Source: an uncultured Alistipes sp. (GTDB lineage Bacteria; Bacteroidota; Bacteroidia; Bacteroidales; Rikenellaceae). From it: 51,025 nt of DNA. The translations under genes and the position numbers were made by a program. The notes under the pieces were generated by a model, which saw only the letters and a list, made by a program, of their open reading frames with translations, did no database searches and was not told where the DNA came from. Within the stretch, counting starts at the first letter, position 1; every line of letters starts with the position of its first letter. This document shows positions 19,829 through 28,405 of this stretch, in pieces. Location of the stretch: contig CANPHE010000020.1 of NCBI GenBank assembly GCA_947573795.1, positions 1 to 51,025 of the forward strand, in the 5' to 3' direction.

Positions 19829-19862
19829 CAAAAAAACTGCGGCCCCAAGGGACCGCAGTTTA
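19829..19862 (-). terminator. Terminator of the surface lipoprotein gene
   Basis: Read on the minus strand: AAACTGCGGTCCC, TTGG, then GGGCCGCAGTTT followed by T's, with one G-T pair. It lies 19 bp after the stop at 19881. Confidence 0.85.
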
Positions 19863-19880
19863 CTTATGATAACGCTGGAA

Positions 19881-22727
19881 TTACTTCGTGCGTGCCGTGC
19901 GAACACGAATGTCCGAAACGGTCTTGTAAATCTTCAGCGAAGCGTTCGACGAAGCAACTGCCGTTCTGTCGAGAATGCTCTCCTCACGACCCAGCTGCAT
20001 CAGCGGGTTCACCGTACGAGCAGGAGCGGGAAGCGAAGTCAACTTAACCTTAACAGACTTCGAAACCTTTGCTGCGTCAATCTTCGACAACATGCCTTCA
20101 GCGAAACCGGCTGCACTGGGAACAATCCAATGCTTGGAGCCCTTGAATGCCTTAGCTGCCGAAGTCGTAGTGCTACCAGTAGTCTTAGCGCTAATACTCT
20201 TCGTCGTCGAAGCACCGGAAGCATTGGAAACCTGGAAAATAGCCATATACTCCGTATTTGGAGACATATTCTGATATGTAAGCAACAATCCTCCGCTGAG
20301 CATGTAATTAAGATACTGATCCGGCAATGCCTTACCTGCACCCTGCACAATATCACTCAAAGAGTGTCCTGCATCCAAAAACTTATCAATTTCCGCTTTT
20401 TCGGCTGCTACATAGTATCCGGAAACTGCATCTTCGGACGCTTCAGCAACAAACGACATCATATTGTCGGTATTCTGACCGTTCTGATCGCCTGCACGAG
20501 CCTGAAGCGTTAAGGTCGGTCCGTTGCCCGAGTTGCCGCCACCGCCGTTGCCTCCTGGGGTAAACGATACGCTTAATACAGCAGTCGTAGCTTTCCCGGA
20601 ATTCACATCGTAGCCAAATACGACGGCCGAGTATTCCTTACCGGCGCTAAGGTTCGTATAATCGTAAGAATCATTCCCCTGGCTAATCAACTTAACAAAA
20701 TTATCGCCATAACCCTCCTGGAATACCGCAACGATCTCCGCATCGGATTTTCCGGCAAGGATCGAAGCCGGCTGGCAATCGAAGAAATAAGTCATCGAAT
20801 TGCTTGCAGGAACAACCGAAACGGTAGCCTTCGACGAGGTAATGTTCGTTGCCGAAATCGTAAAGTTCGCATCTTTGTTCGAAACAGACTGCGGAGTGTC
20901 ACTACCACTACCCGCCGGTGTCGTAAACGGAACACGGAGAACCGAAGTCGTAGCGCCAGTAGCATCATAACCGAACGTTACGATCATATAGGTCGTACCG
21001 GGGTCGAGATCATCCCAGTCATAGTCATCGGGGCCCGAACTAACAATATTGGCAAGGCCATACTGAGCGTAAGCATTCTCAATGGCTGCGATAATGTCGG
21101 CGTCGGAAGCAGTAGACCAGGTTCCGGGAACAAGATCGAAATAGTAGGTCGCATCGGTCTTGGGAGTAACATCTACCGAGCAGCTCGTGCTGGTAATATT
21201 CGAAATCTCAACCGTAAAGTTGGCATCGCTACCCTTAACAGTGTCGTTGCCGGGATTGGGATCGTCACCGCCGCCCGAAACAGGACCGTCAGCCGTCTTG
21301 GTCATCGTGTAAGGACCTACCGGATAATCACCAGCCGTATAGCCATCGGCAGGTTTGTAGCCACCCCAGCCGCTGCCATCAGCATACTTCAAGAAAACTT
21401 CCACGCCGGATACCGTATAGGTATTATTGTCGCCTTGCAGCGATATTTCACCGCCGACCATCGTGGCCGATTTGTTGTTCGCTCCGAGCGTTGCCTCCAA
21501 GGCATCGAAATTACCCGAGATCAAATAATATTTGCCATCATTATACAAGAAACGGCCTTTCCAATATACGTCACCTTTGTCGACGGATGTAATCAACTGG
21601 TCATTGGGAATGGAAAGCGTGCCGTTGGAATAATTCGCAGCAATCGTGATCGATGCCTCCTCACGCAGCCCGGTGATACCCCAGCCCGTGATCTTGAACG
21701 ACTTGTTGTAGACATCCTCGGCGATCTTCACATTGAATGAAACCGGTTGACCGTTGATCTCCGACGAAGTACTGGTGATCGTCCAGTCGCCGACCCACGC
21801 AGCATAGCCTGTGCGCGGTTTGTCGTCGTCGCCGCCCTGGTTGCCGCCGCTTTTCTCCTTGGTGGTGAAGGTCGACTTCTTAACCTCGGTCGTAACACCC
21901 GTCGAGTCGTAACCGAACAGGATCATATAGTATTCGGCACCCGAAAGCAGGCCCGAAACAGCTACCTCCTGCGAACCGTGGAGGACTTTGCCCTGAAGAC
22001 CGTCCTTCGGATCGGCCTTGGCATACATATCCTCGAGCGCCGAAATCAGCGCTGCGTCATCGGCGAAGAAGTCGTCGACGGTCTTCTTGAGCTGCACTTC
22101 GCAGATATAACCGTTCTGGCCATTCTCCTCGCCATTGGCACGGAGCGCCGAAACAGCCACTTTAACGGCATCGGTCGTGATATCCTTGGCTTCCGACGAC
22201 AGTACGAGGTCCACCGGAGCGGGCGTACCGCTGGTGAAAGCGACCTTGGCCAGCGGCGAAGTAACCTCGCCGTTGAGCGTAATACCGTAGCAGTAAGCGT
22301 AGTACTCGGTCTGCTTGGTAAGACCCGAAACCGGTACCGTCACCGTCTCGGAAGTCGAGCTGACCGAAACTACCGTCTCCAGGTAGCTCTGGAAATTCAT
22401 TTCGCGATCGAGTGCCTCCTTCTGGAGATTCTCGACATCGTTGGCCAGGAATGCCGCATCGCTGGCGAAGACATCGAAGAGCTCCTTCGTCGCAACACCG
22501 CAATAGAACGTGGCACCCAACTCGCTCGGCGTTACGAGCACCGAAACGCGCGAATCGAGAACGCTCGAAACATTGATGGAGAAGGTGTAGCTCGGAACCT
22601 CCTTACCGGGATCGGGAGGGGTAGGACCGGTCTGCTCCGTACCATCGTCGTCGCAACCGGGGGCCATGAACATCACTGCCGCAGCCGCCAGAAGCGTTCG
22701 CAAATAGGATTTGAAATTAACCTTCAT
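19881..22727 (-). CDS. Large repeat-built surface lipoprotein
   Basis: A 948-aa protein with a lipoprotein signal; the lipobox ends APGC with Cys25 followed by DDDG. An acidic stretch right after the Cys fits the Bacteroidota export signal for surface lipoproteins (inference). The mature part is a chain of five related beta-type units of about 110-130 residues: roughly 45-165, 170-290, 505-640, 645-760 and 765-880. Four share a TYYFDLVPG-like strand; a helix with SDADIIAAIENAY; and TEYYMIVFGYDATGxTT before a TFTT end. Units 2 and 3 are separated by a different domain (about 300-490; WVGDWTITST, then lipocalin-like strands), and Gly/Pro/Asp linkers separate units. Single-copy gene, own promoter and terminator. 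Function unknown; adhesion or glycan contact are guesses. Confidence 0.85.
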   Translation of the reverse strand: MKVNFKSYLRTLLAAAAVMFMAPGCDDDGTEQTGPTPPDPGKEVPSYTFSINVSSVLDSRVSVLVTPSELGATFYCGVATKELFDVFASDAAFLANDVENLQKEALDREMNFQSYLETVVSVSSTSETVTVPVSGLTKQTEYYAYCYGITLNGEVTSPLAKVAFTSGTPAPVDLVLSSEAKDITTDAVKVAVSALRANGEENGQNGYICEVQLKKTVDDFFADDAALISALEDMYAKADPKDGLQGKVLHGSQEVAVSGLLSGAEYYMILFGYDSTGVTTEVKKSTFTTKEKSGGNQGGDDDKPRTGYAAWVGDWTITSTSSEINGQPVSFNVKIAEDVYNKSFKITGWGITGLREEASITIAANYSNGTLSIPNDQLITSVDKGDVYWKGRFLYNDGKYYLISGNFDALEATLGANNKSATMVGGEISLQGDNNTYTVSGVEVFLKYADGSGWGGYKPADGYTAGDYPVGPYTMTKTADGPVSGGGDDPNPGNDTVKGSDANFTVEISNITSTSCSVDVTPKTDATYYFDLVPGTWSTASDADIIAAIENAYAQYGLANIVSSGPDDYDWDDLDPGTTYMIVTFGYDATGATTSVLRVPFTTPAGSGSDTPQSVSNKDANFTISATNITSSKATVSVVPASNSMTYFFDCQPASILAGKSDAEIVAVFQEGYGDNFVKLISQGNDSYDYTNLSAGKEYSAVVFGYDVNSGKATTAVLSVSFTPGGNGGGGNSGNGPTLTLQARAGDQNGQNTDNMMSFVAEASEDAVSGYYVAAEKAEIDKFLDAGHSLSDIVQGAGKALPDQYLNYMLSGGLLLTYQNMSPNTEYMAIFQVSNASGASTTKSISAKTTGSTTTSAAKAFKGSKHWIVPSAAGFAEGMLSKIDAAKVSKSVKVKLTSLPAPARTVNPLMQLGREESILDRTAVASSNASLKIYKTVSDIRVRTARTK

Positions 22728-22776
22728 AGGCTTGAAATTATAAATAAAGTTAACAATCTGATACCGAAAACATTAG

Positions 22777-22798
22777 GGCATAGAATCGCTTCTATGCC
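22777..22798 (-). promoter_or_regulatory. 5' leader hairpin of the surface lipoprotein mRNA
   Basis: A perfect 9-bp stem, GGCATAGAA/TTCTATGCC, with a GNRA-type tetraloop (GCGA as read on the minus strand) sits about 50 nt upstream of the start codon and downstream of the predicted promoter. It could stabilise the mRNA or regulate translation. Confidence 0.5.
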
Positions 22799-22823
22799 GC
22801 TCTAAGGCATCAAGTCTCTGCGA

Positions 22824-22831
22824 CAAATATA
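22824..22831 (-). promoter_or_regulatory. -7 element of the surface lipoprotein gene
   Basis: TATATTTG on the minus strand matches TAnnTTTG. No good TTTG was seen at the expected upstream spacing. The predicted leader is about 90 nt and includes the 22777-22798 hairpin. Confidence 0.5.
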
Positions 22832-23091
22832 ACTATTTTATCTGAAAGTTGTATCATACGGCGTTCGGCAGCGATCGGGTAAAATACAGTCCCCAAGGCG
22901 TATTTAATTACAATTTTCGGATTATTACCCATTCGGGATTACAATCCGTAAGCAGGATATGCCTTTTGCGCAAGAATCGTAGACGAAAAAATTTATAAAA
23001 AATTTTGGTAACTGAATGCGGCTTCGCAGGAAGCAGGCCGTCGGCCGCCGGTTCGCTCGAAACGGGTTCGCCCCGGCATCGCTCCGGGCTG
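22832..23091. other. Spacer between the surface lipoprotein and NamZ-like genes
   Basis: AT-rich near 22985-23010 (on the minus strand, several T-runs 80-105 bp after the NamZ-like stop), GC-rich nearer that stop with short inverted repeats. No gene. A terminator for the NamZ-like gene is likely here but I could not settle on one hairpin. Confidence 0.4.
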
Positions 23092-24495
23092 TCACTCCTC
23101 GTAGAGCAGATACGACCGGCGGAGTTGCCGGTAACGCTTCAGTTCATCCTCCCAACGGGCACGGATATCCGCTTCGTCGGCACCCGCGAGGATCATTTCG
23201 CGCACGTAATCGACACCGACGAGCTTTTCGAACATGGGATTGAAGAATTTCGGATCGCGGCCCAGGGCACGGCAGGCGTCGATAAGCCAGCGAAGCGAGA
23301 AGCCCGTAGCGCGGGCCTCGTCGAAAGACATATTGCCGAGGTCCTCGCCGCGGCAAGTCTTACCCTCGTGAAGCGGATGTTTGGCCCCGGCGGTCGGACG
23401 CGGCGTGAAACGATAGGGATAATCCGCCAGACCGGGATGTCCGTAGACCTCGAAAGGCCGGTCGGTGCCGCGCCCGACGCTCACGGAGGTGCCTTCGAAA
23501 AGGCACAGCGACGCATAGAGGTATACGGCGCGCTGAGTCCGCAAATTGGGCGACGGAGGGACCGGAAGCTCGTAGGGGGTCGAGTGGGTATAGTTGCGGC
23601 AGGGGACGATCGTGAGGTCGCACGGTTTCGCCCACCCCTCGCCGACGGCCATGCGGGCGATTTCACCCATCGTAAGGCCGTGCAGCACCGGAATCGGCAG
23701 CGCCCCGACGCCCGAGTAATAGCGGGACTGGAGCAGCGGCCCGTCGACCTTATCGCCGTTGGGATTCGGACGGTCGAGGACGACCACCCGGTGGCCGTAG
23801 GCGGCGCAGGCGTCCATCATCCGGAGCATCGTTATATAATAGGTATAAAAACGCAATCCGACATCCTGCATGTCGACGACGAGCACATCGAACGAACGCA
23901 TCGTCTCGTCGGACGGACGGCGGGTGTTGCCGTCGTAGAGCGAGCGGATGGGAATACCCGTGGCGGGATCGACGGAATTACCGACGTGTTCGCCCGCATC
24001 GGCCGTACCGCGAAATCCGTGTTCGGGGGAGAAGATGCCCGTGACGTCGAACCCCTGCGCATGGAGCAGATCGACCAAGTGGACAAGCTGCGCGGAGTGC
24101 GGCTGCACCCGCTGTTGCGGACCGGGGGCCTGCGCGGCGGCCACGGTCTCGGACGACGGAGGCTGCTGGTCGGGATGCATCGGATGAATCATCTTCGGAG
24201 GGATGTTCGGGGCGGGTTCGACCGAAGTTATTCCGAGTTTACCCGAAGTTATTTCGAGTTCGGCCGTCGCGGTTGCGGGTGCGACTGGTGCGGAGGAACT
24301 CGGCATCACGGCCACGGAGGTGTGGTTGGCCAGTACGGCGACACGCTGCCCCCGCAGCAACGGAAAGTAAGCTGCGGTATCGGTCATACCGACCTGGATT
24401 TCGGTTGTCGTAGAGGCCGTTTGCATCGGCTGTTGTGCGCGGCATGCCGTGACGATCGACAGCAGCCCCAATCCATACAAAAATGCTTTTCCCAT
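23092..24495 (-). CDS. DUF1343 / NamZ-like exo-beta-N-acetylmuramidase lipoprotein
   Basis: The DUF1343 (YbbC) family includes NamZ, which removes terminal MurNAc from peptidoglycan fragments. The protein is 467 aa with a lipoprotein signal ending IVTAC (Cys18). Conserved family pieces: VAVLANHTS (52-60), HLVDLLHAQG (139-148), IFSPEHGFRG (154-163), VVDMQDVGLRFYTY, DRPNPNG, and the C-terminal GVDYVREMI. Between the second and third lies a roughly 75-residue insertion (62-137) rich in Ala/Pro/Ser/Thr/Gln that breaks a normally continuous domain; part of it is a tandem DNA repeat (24219-24263). The ATG at 24493-24495 begins the signal peptide and lies only 5 bp from a TATCTTTG box, so the mRNA may be leaderless. 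Confidence 0.88.
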   Translation of the reverse strand: MGKAFLYGLGLLSIVTACRAQQPMQTASTTTEIQVGMTDTAAYFPLLRGQRVAVLANHTSVAVMPSSSAPVAPATATAELEITSGKLGITSVEPAPNIPPKMIHPMHPDQQPPSSETVAAAQAPGPQQRVQPHSAQLVHLVDLLHAQGFDVTGIFSPEHGFRGTADAGEHVGNSVDPATGIPIRSLYDGNTRRPSDETMRSFDVLVVDMQDVGLRFYTYYITMLRMMDACAAYGHRVVVLDRPNPNGDKVDGPLLQSRYYSGVGALPIPVLHGLTMGEIARMAVGEGWAKPCDLTIVPCRNYTHSTPYELPVPPSPNLRTQRAVYLYASLCLFEGTSVSVGRGTDRPFEVYGHPGLADYPYRFTPRPTAGAKHPLHEGKTCRGEDLGNMSFDEARATGFSLRWLIDACRALGRDPKFFNPMFEKLVGVDYVREMILAGADEADIRARWEDELKRYRQLRRSYLLYEE

Positions 24496-24500
24496 GGAAG

Positions 24501-24679
24501 CAAAGATACGAAAAGTCGAGCGCAGAAGCAAGCGTCAGCTTGGTTCTGCCGAGACGAAGTATCTTCGGCGAAGCCAAAGATACGAATAAGCGAGGGCAAA
24601 AGCAAGCTCGCTTGCATTTTTCCGAGGCGCAGTATCTTCGGCGCAGCCAAAGATACGGATAAGCCAGAGCAATATCAAA
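24501..24679 (-). repeat. Promoter-bearing hairpin repeat (family A, copy 2), three tandem units
   Basis: Read on the minus strand there are three promoters with -7 boxes TATCTTTG at 24501-24508, 24575-24582 and 24648-24655 (period 74 and 73 bp). Each is preceded at exactly 20 nt by CTTG, CTTG and TTTG (24529-24532, 24603-24606, 24676-24679). The two upstream -7 boxes lie in 11-bp hairpins (24559-24583, 24632-24656) whose stems are identical and whose 3-nt loops differ (TTC, TGC). Bases 24501-24597 are 96/97 identical to 12205-12301. The NamZ-like start codon follows 5 bp after the last -7 box. Confidence 0.88.
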
Positions 24680-25089
24680 TTTATTGGAACATTGCCAAGC
24701 AGAAGTAACTTCAGCTAATAAATGCAGTCCGTAAGACTGCGCGAGCCGTAGCCTCCCCCGGCGGAGGCTCGCTACGCTCACCCCGCAGGCCACGACTCGC
24801 CCTCGGCCATCGAAGAAGATTATCGGCAAATCGATGCGACCCTACAGGATCGTGCGGGCCGCAGTACGCAAATCAACATCGGTGGCAGACTCAGCGCCGC
24901 AGGCGTTGCATCTTCGGTGCGACCGGCCCAGCCGCCGAAAATGGTTATCGGCAAATCGATGCGATCCCATAGGATCGTGCGAGCCGTAGCCTCTCCCGGG
25001 CAAAGCTCGCAGGAGTCCGAGAACAGATAACGGCAAAACGCAAGAACCGCGGCCTTCCCTAAGGTCGGGTATTTCTCAATTGCCCCCGC
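24680..25089. repeat. Dense cluster of a second repeat family
   Basis: No gene. Two direct copies of about 45 bp, from TTATCGGCAAATCGATGCGA (24818; 24943) through GGATCGTGCG to GGCCGCAG or AGCCGTAG, lie about 125 bp apart; partial relatives are at 24738-24763, 34378-34402 and 34664-34690. Another piece (CAGCCGCCGAAAAT, 24930) also occurs at 239-252. Confidence 0.6.
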
Positions 25090-26202
25090 CTACGCCTCTG
25101 CGCCGAACTCCATCAAATAGGCCTTGATGAAGGCGTCCAGATCGCCGTCCATGACCGTCTCGACAGCCGAGGTCTGCACCCCGGTGCGGTGGTCCTTGAC
25201 GCGGCGGTCGTCGAAGACGTAGGAACGAATCTGCGAACCCCACTCGATCTTCTTCTTCGAGGCTTCGAGCGCCTGCTGCGTGGCCATGCGTTTGTCCAAC
25301 TCGCGCTGGTAGAGCTTCGAGCGCAGAATACGCATGGCGTTCTCGCGGTTCATCAGCTGCGAACGGGTCTCCATGTTCTCGATCAGATACTCCACCGGTT
25401 CGCCCGTATCGGCATCCTTGCCGTGATAACGCAGGCGCACGGCCGTCTCGACCTTGTTGACGTTCTGACCTCCGGCACCCGACGAACGGAACGTGTCCCA
25501 CTCGATATCCGAAGGATTGATCGTGATCTCGATCGTATCGTCCACGGCGGGCGATACGAAGACCGACGCGAAGGTCGTCTGCCGCTTGTTGTTGGCGTTG
25601 AAGGGCGAAAGACGCACCATGCGGTGCACGCCGTTTTCGCTCTTGAGGTATCCGTAGGCGTATTCGCCTTCGAATTCGAGCGTGCAGGACTTCACGCCCA
25701 CCTCGTCTCCGGCCTGGTAATCCAGCACCTTGACCTTGTAGCCGTGGGCCTCGCCCCAGCGCGTGTACATGCGCAGCAGCATCGAGGCCCAATCCAGCGC
25801 CTCGGTACCTCCGGCTCCGGCGTTGATGTCGAGAATGGCACCTAACTTATCCTCGTCGCGGCGCAGCATGTTGCGCATTTCGAGCTTCTCGATGCATTCG
25901 AGCGTGCGGGCATATTGTTCGTCGAGCTCGGCCTCGCTCACCACCCCCTCCTTCAGGAAATCGGGCATCAACGCCAGGTCCTCGACCTCCTTGCGGACAG
26001 TCTCGTAGTCGTCGACCCACGCTTTGATCGACGCTACCTTGCGCAACTGCTCGCGTGCCGCCGCGGGATCGTCCCAGAAATTCGGTTCCTGGGTCTTCTC
26101 CTCCTCGTTGCGCAGATCGATGCGCTTCTGCTCGATGTCGAGGCAGCGTTCGAGCGCTTCGCGGCGCTGCTCCATCTGCCGTATCTGTTCCGTGAGTACC
26201 AT
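25090..26202 (-). CDS. prfB: Peptide chain release factor 2
   Basis: Recognises UGA and UAA stop codons. The protein is 370 aa. The RF2 tripeptide SPF is at 199-201 and the GGQ motif at 244-246 (SSGAGGQNVNK), with the N-terminal helical domain before. Many bacteria have an in-frame UGA near codon 26 that autoregulates prfB by +1 frameshifting; here the equivalent Leu21-Asp22 is read straight through with no stop, so that control is absent. The gene begins 7 bp after the stop of the cytidylate-kinase-like gene, so the two are probably co-transcribed. The window also encodes PrmC, which would methylate this GGQ. Confidence 0.96.
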   Translation of the reverse strand: MVLTEQIRQMEQRREALERCLDIEQKRIDLRNEEEKTQEPNFWDDPAAAREQLRKVASIKAWVDDYETVRKEVEDLALMPDFLKEGVVSEAELDEQYARTLECIEKLEMRNMLRRDEDKLGAILDINAGAGGTEALDWASMLLRMYTRWGEAHGYKVKVLDYQAGDEVGVKSCTLEFEGEYAYGYLKSENGVHRMVRLSPFNANNKRQTTFASVFVSPAVDDTIEITINPSDIEWDTFRSSGAGGQNVNKVETAVRLRYHGKDADTGEPVEYLIENMETRSQLMNRENAMRILRSKLYQRELDKRMATQQALEASKKKIEWGSQIRSYVFDDRRVKDHRTGVQTSAVETVMDGDLDAFIKAYLMEFGAEA

Positions 26203-26209
26203 ATCGTCG

Positions 26210-26845
26210 TCAGAATTTCAGGTTCAGTTTACGTGCCGCGAAGGCGAGAATCAGATCCGCCGTCCCTTCGTCGCCCAACGACGACGAATTCACGCACAGA
26301 TGGTAGGTCGCGGCTTCGCCCCACGTGCGCGAACTGTAATAGTTGTAATACTCGGCTCGCGCGGCATCGCCCCGCTCCATGCGGGCCCGGGCCTCCGCTT
26401 CGCCGCATGCGTGTCGCTGGCGGATGCGGCGTACACGATCCGCATCGTCGGCCGTAATGAAGACATTCACTGCGCGCGGATCGTCGCGCAGGATATAATC
26501 GGCGCATCGTCCCACGAAAATGCAGGGTCCGGCAGCCGCCAATTCGCGAATCACGTCGCTCTGAATCCGGAACAGCGCATCGGCCGACAAGACGTCGGTC
26601 ATGCCGCCGCCGTCGCCTGCCAGCGGCGAACGCAGATACCCGAGCAAGGTCGAAAGCATCGTCTTGCGGCGCATCTCGTCGGTCTGCTCGAAGACTTCGG
26701 CGCACAGTCCGCTCCGCCGGGCAGCCAGTTCGAGCAGTTCGCGGTCGTAGAGCGACACCCCGAGCCGCCGGGCGATGATCTCCCCGACGACCCGGCCGCC
26801 GCTTCCCAACTGACGGCCGATATTGATGACGAATCGTGATTCCAT
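26210..26845 (-). CDS. Cytidylate kinase-like family protein
   Basis: P-loop nucleotide/nucleoside kinase family distinct from the main Cmk, 211 aa. N-terminal INIGRQLGSGGRVVGEIIARRLG (8-30) is the modified P-loop typical of this family. SLYDRELLE follows, then FVGRCADYILR and VFITADDADRVRRIRQR (the lid region), and YHLCVNSSSLG near the end. The ATG at 26843-26845 was chosen because the P-loop follows at once; longer frames upstream are not protein-like. It sits between the MATE gene (58 bp upstream) and prfB. The substrate is not known. Confidence 0.85.
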   Translation of the reverse strand: MESRFVINIGRQLGSGGRVVGEIIARRLGVSLYDRELLELAARRSGLCAEVFEQTDEMRRKTMLSTLLGYLRSPLAGDGGGMTDVLSADALFRIQSDVIRELAAAGPCIFVGRCADYILRDDPRAVNVFITADDADRVRRIRQRHACGEAEARARMERGDAARAEYYNYYSSRTWGEAATYHLCVNSSSLGDEGTADLILAFAARKLNLKF

Positions 26846-26903
26846 AGGTCGAATGGTTGTAAATTTTCCGTTTGTTTGCATTCCGGGCGTCAATCCCCGC
26901 CGG

Positions 26904-28298
26904 TCAGTTTCGGGCCGAGCTCTCCGCCGCCATCCGCCGGAACTTGCGCAACTGGGCGGTAAGCATGCAGAAGGCCACGACCGAAGCCAGCAGGTCGGCA
27001 AGCGGCATCGAGCACCACACGCCCCAACTGCCGCCCCACTCCGTGTAGCGGTCGAACACCTGCGGGAGGATGAGCAGTCCCGGCATCAGAAACAACAGCT
27101 GACGCGACAGGGAGAGGAAAATCGCCTTCGAAGCCATGCCGATGCTCTGAAAAAAGTTGGTCGCCACCATCTGGAACCCGATGATCGGGAAAAAGACGAG
27201 CACGATGCGCATGCCTTCCGCCGCAAGCCGGATCAGCTCCTCGTCCTTGGTAAAGAGCGACACGGCAGCCCGGGGCGCCAGCTCTCCGAGCAGAAAACCG
27301 GCCGTGGTGACGCACGTGGCTCCGATGATCGTCAGTCGCAGAACGTGCAGCACCCGGTCGTACTGACGCGCACCGAAGTTGTACCCGGCGATGGGCTGCA
27401 TTCCCTGGTTGATGCCGATGACGATCATCACGAAGAAGAACGCCAGACGGTTGACGATGCCGTAGGCGCCGATCATCAGGTCGCCGCCGTACTGTTTGAG
27501 CCCCTTGTTGATCAAAATCACGATGAAACACGCCGCCAGGTTCATCAAAAAGGGCGACATGCCGATGGAGAGCGTGTCGCGCACGATCTTGCCGCGCAGG
27601 CGGTAGATGCCGCGGCGGAGGTGCAGCAATTCGTTGCGGTCGGAAAGGATGCGCAACTGCCACACGAGCGAGATCATCTGCGCCAGGATCGTCGCGATGG
27701 CCGCACCGCGAATGCCCCATCCGAAACCGTAGATGAAGATCGGGTCGAGAATCGTGTTGATGACGACGGTGTTGATCGTCGCGTACATCGACTTGCGCGG
27801 ATGCCCCGAAGCCCGTAATACGGCGTTCAGGCCCAGGTACATATGCGTCACGACATTGCCCGACAGAATCACGGTCATGTACTGGCGGGCGTAACCGATC
27901 GTCGCGTCGCTGGCCCCGAAGAAGTAGAGGATCGGATCGAGCGCCCACAGCGTCACGAGCCCGAACGACACTCCGATAATCAGATTCAGCACCACGACAT
28001 TCCCCAGCACGAGACCCGCCGTTTCGTAATCGCGCTGCCCGAGCCGCATGGATATCAACGTCGCAGCACCCACGCCGACGAGCGATCCGAACGCTGCGGC
28101 GAGGTTCATCAACGGGAAGGTAAGCGCCAAACCCGAAATCGCCAACGGCCCGACACCCTGGCCGATGAAGATGCTGTCGACCATGTTGTAGAGCGACGCG
28201 GCGGTCATGGCGATGATCGCGGGTACGGCATATTGTACGAGCAGCTTGCGGATACGCTCGGTCCCGAGCTCCAGCGCTGCCGATCGGGGTTGTGTCAT
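26904..28298 (-). CDS. MATE family efflux transporter
   Basis: Multidrug/toxin exporter of the MATE family, 464 aa, about 12 transmembrane helices in two homologous bundles. Characteristic stretches are AVPAIIAMTAASLYNMVDSIFIG in TM1, ATLISMRLGQRD, and in the second half GMSPFLMNLA and INQGMQPIAGYNFGARQ. This pattern is close to the MepA/NorM-like group with Na+ or H+ coupling; which ion cannot be told here. It leads the MATE, kinase-like, prfB group; 107 bp separate it from the cysS stop, with two short hairpins but no T-run in the gap. Confidence 0.93.
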   Translation of the reverse strand: MTQPRSAALELGTERIRKLLVQYAVPAIIAMTAASLYNMVDSIFIGQGVGPLAISGLALTFPLMNLAAAFGSLVGVGAATLISMRLGQRDYETAGLVLGNVVVLNLIIGVSFGLVTLWALDPILYFFGASDATIGYARQYMTVILSGNVVTHMYLGLNAVLRASGHPRKSMYATINTVVINTILDPIFIYGFGWGIRGAAIATILAQMISLVWQLRILSDRNELLHLRRGIYRLRGKIVRDTLSIGMSPFLMNLAACFIVILINKGLKQYGGDLMIGAYGIVNRLAFFFVMIVIGINQGMQPIAGYNFGARQYDRVLHVLRLTIIGATCVTTAGFLLGELAPRAAVSLFTKDEELIRLAAEGMRIVLVFFPIIGFQMVATNFFQSIGMASKAIFLSLSRQLLFLMPGLLILPQVFDRYTEWGGSWGVWCSMPLADLLASVVAFCMLTAQLRKFRRMAAESSARN

Positions 28299-28405
28299 TC
28301 GTTGTTCGTATTAGTCGCGTCGACGCGCCGCACCGCTTCCACGATGCGGCACACGCCGATGCGGTCCGCGACTCCGGACAACGGGCCCGGAGTTCGCTCC
28401 ATATA

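Noticed and set aside
24501..24679. CRISPR array
   Set aside because: The regular 73-74 bp period is a tandem repeat whose whole unit is conserved; there are no unique spacers of constant length and no cas genes.
26125..26145. Programmed frameshift in prfB
   Set aside because: The reading frame is continuous across the usual site (Leu21-Asp22); there is no in-frame TGA.
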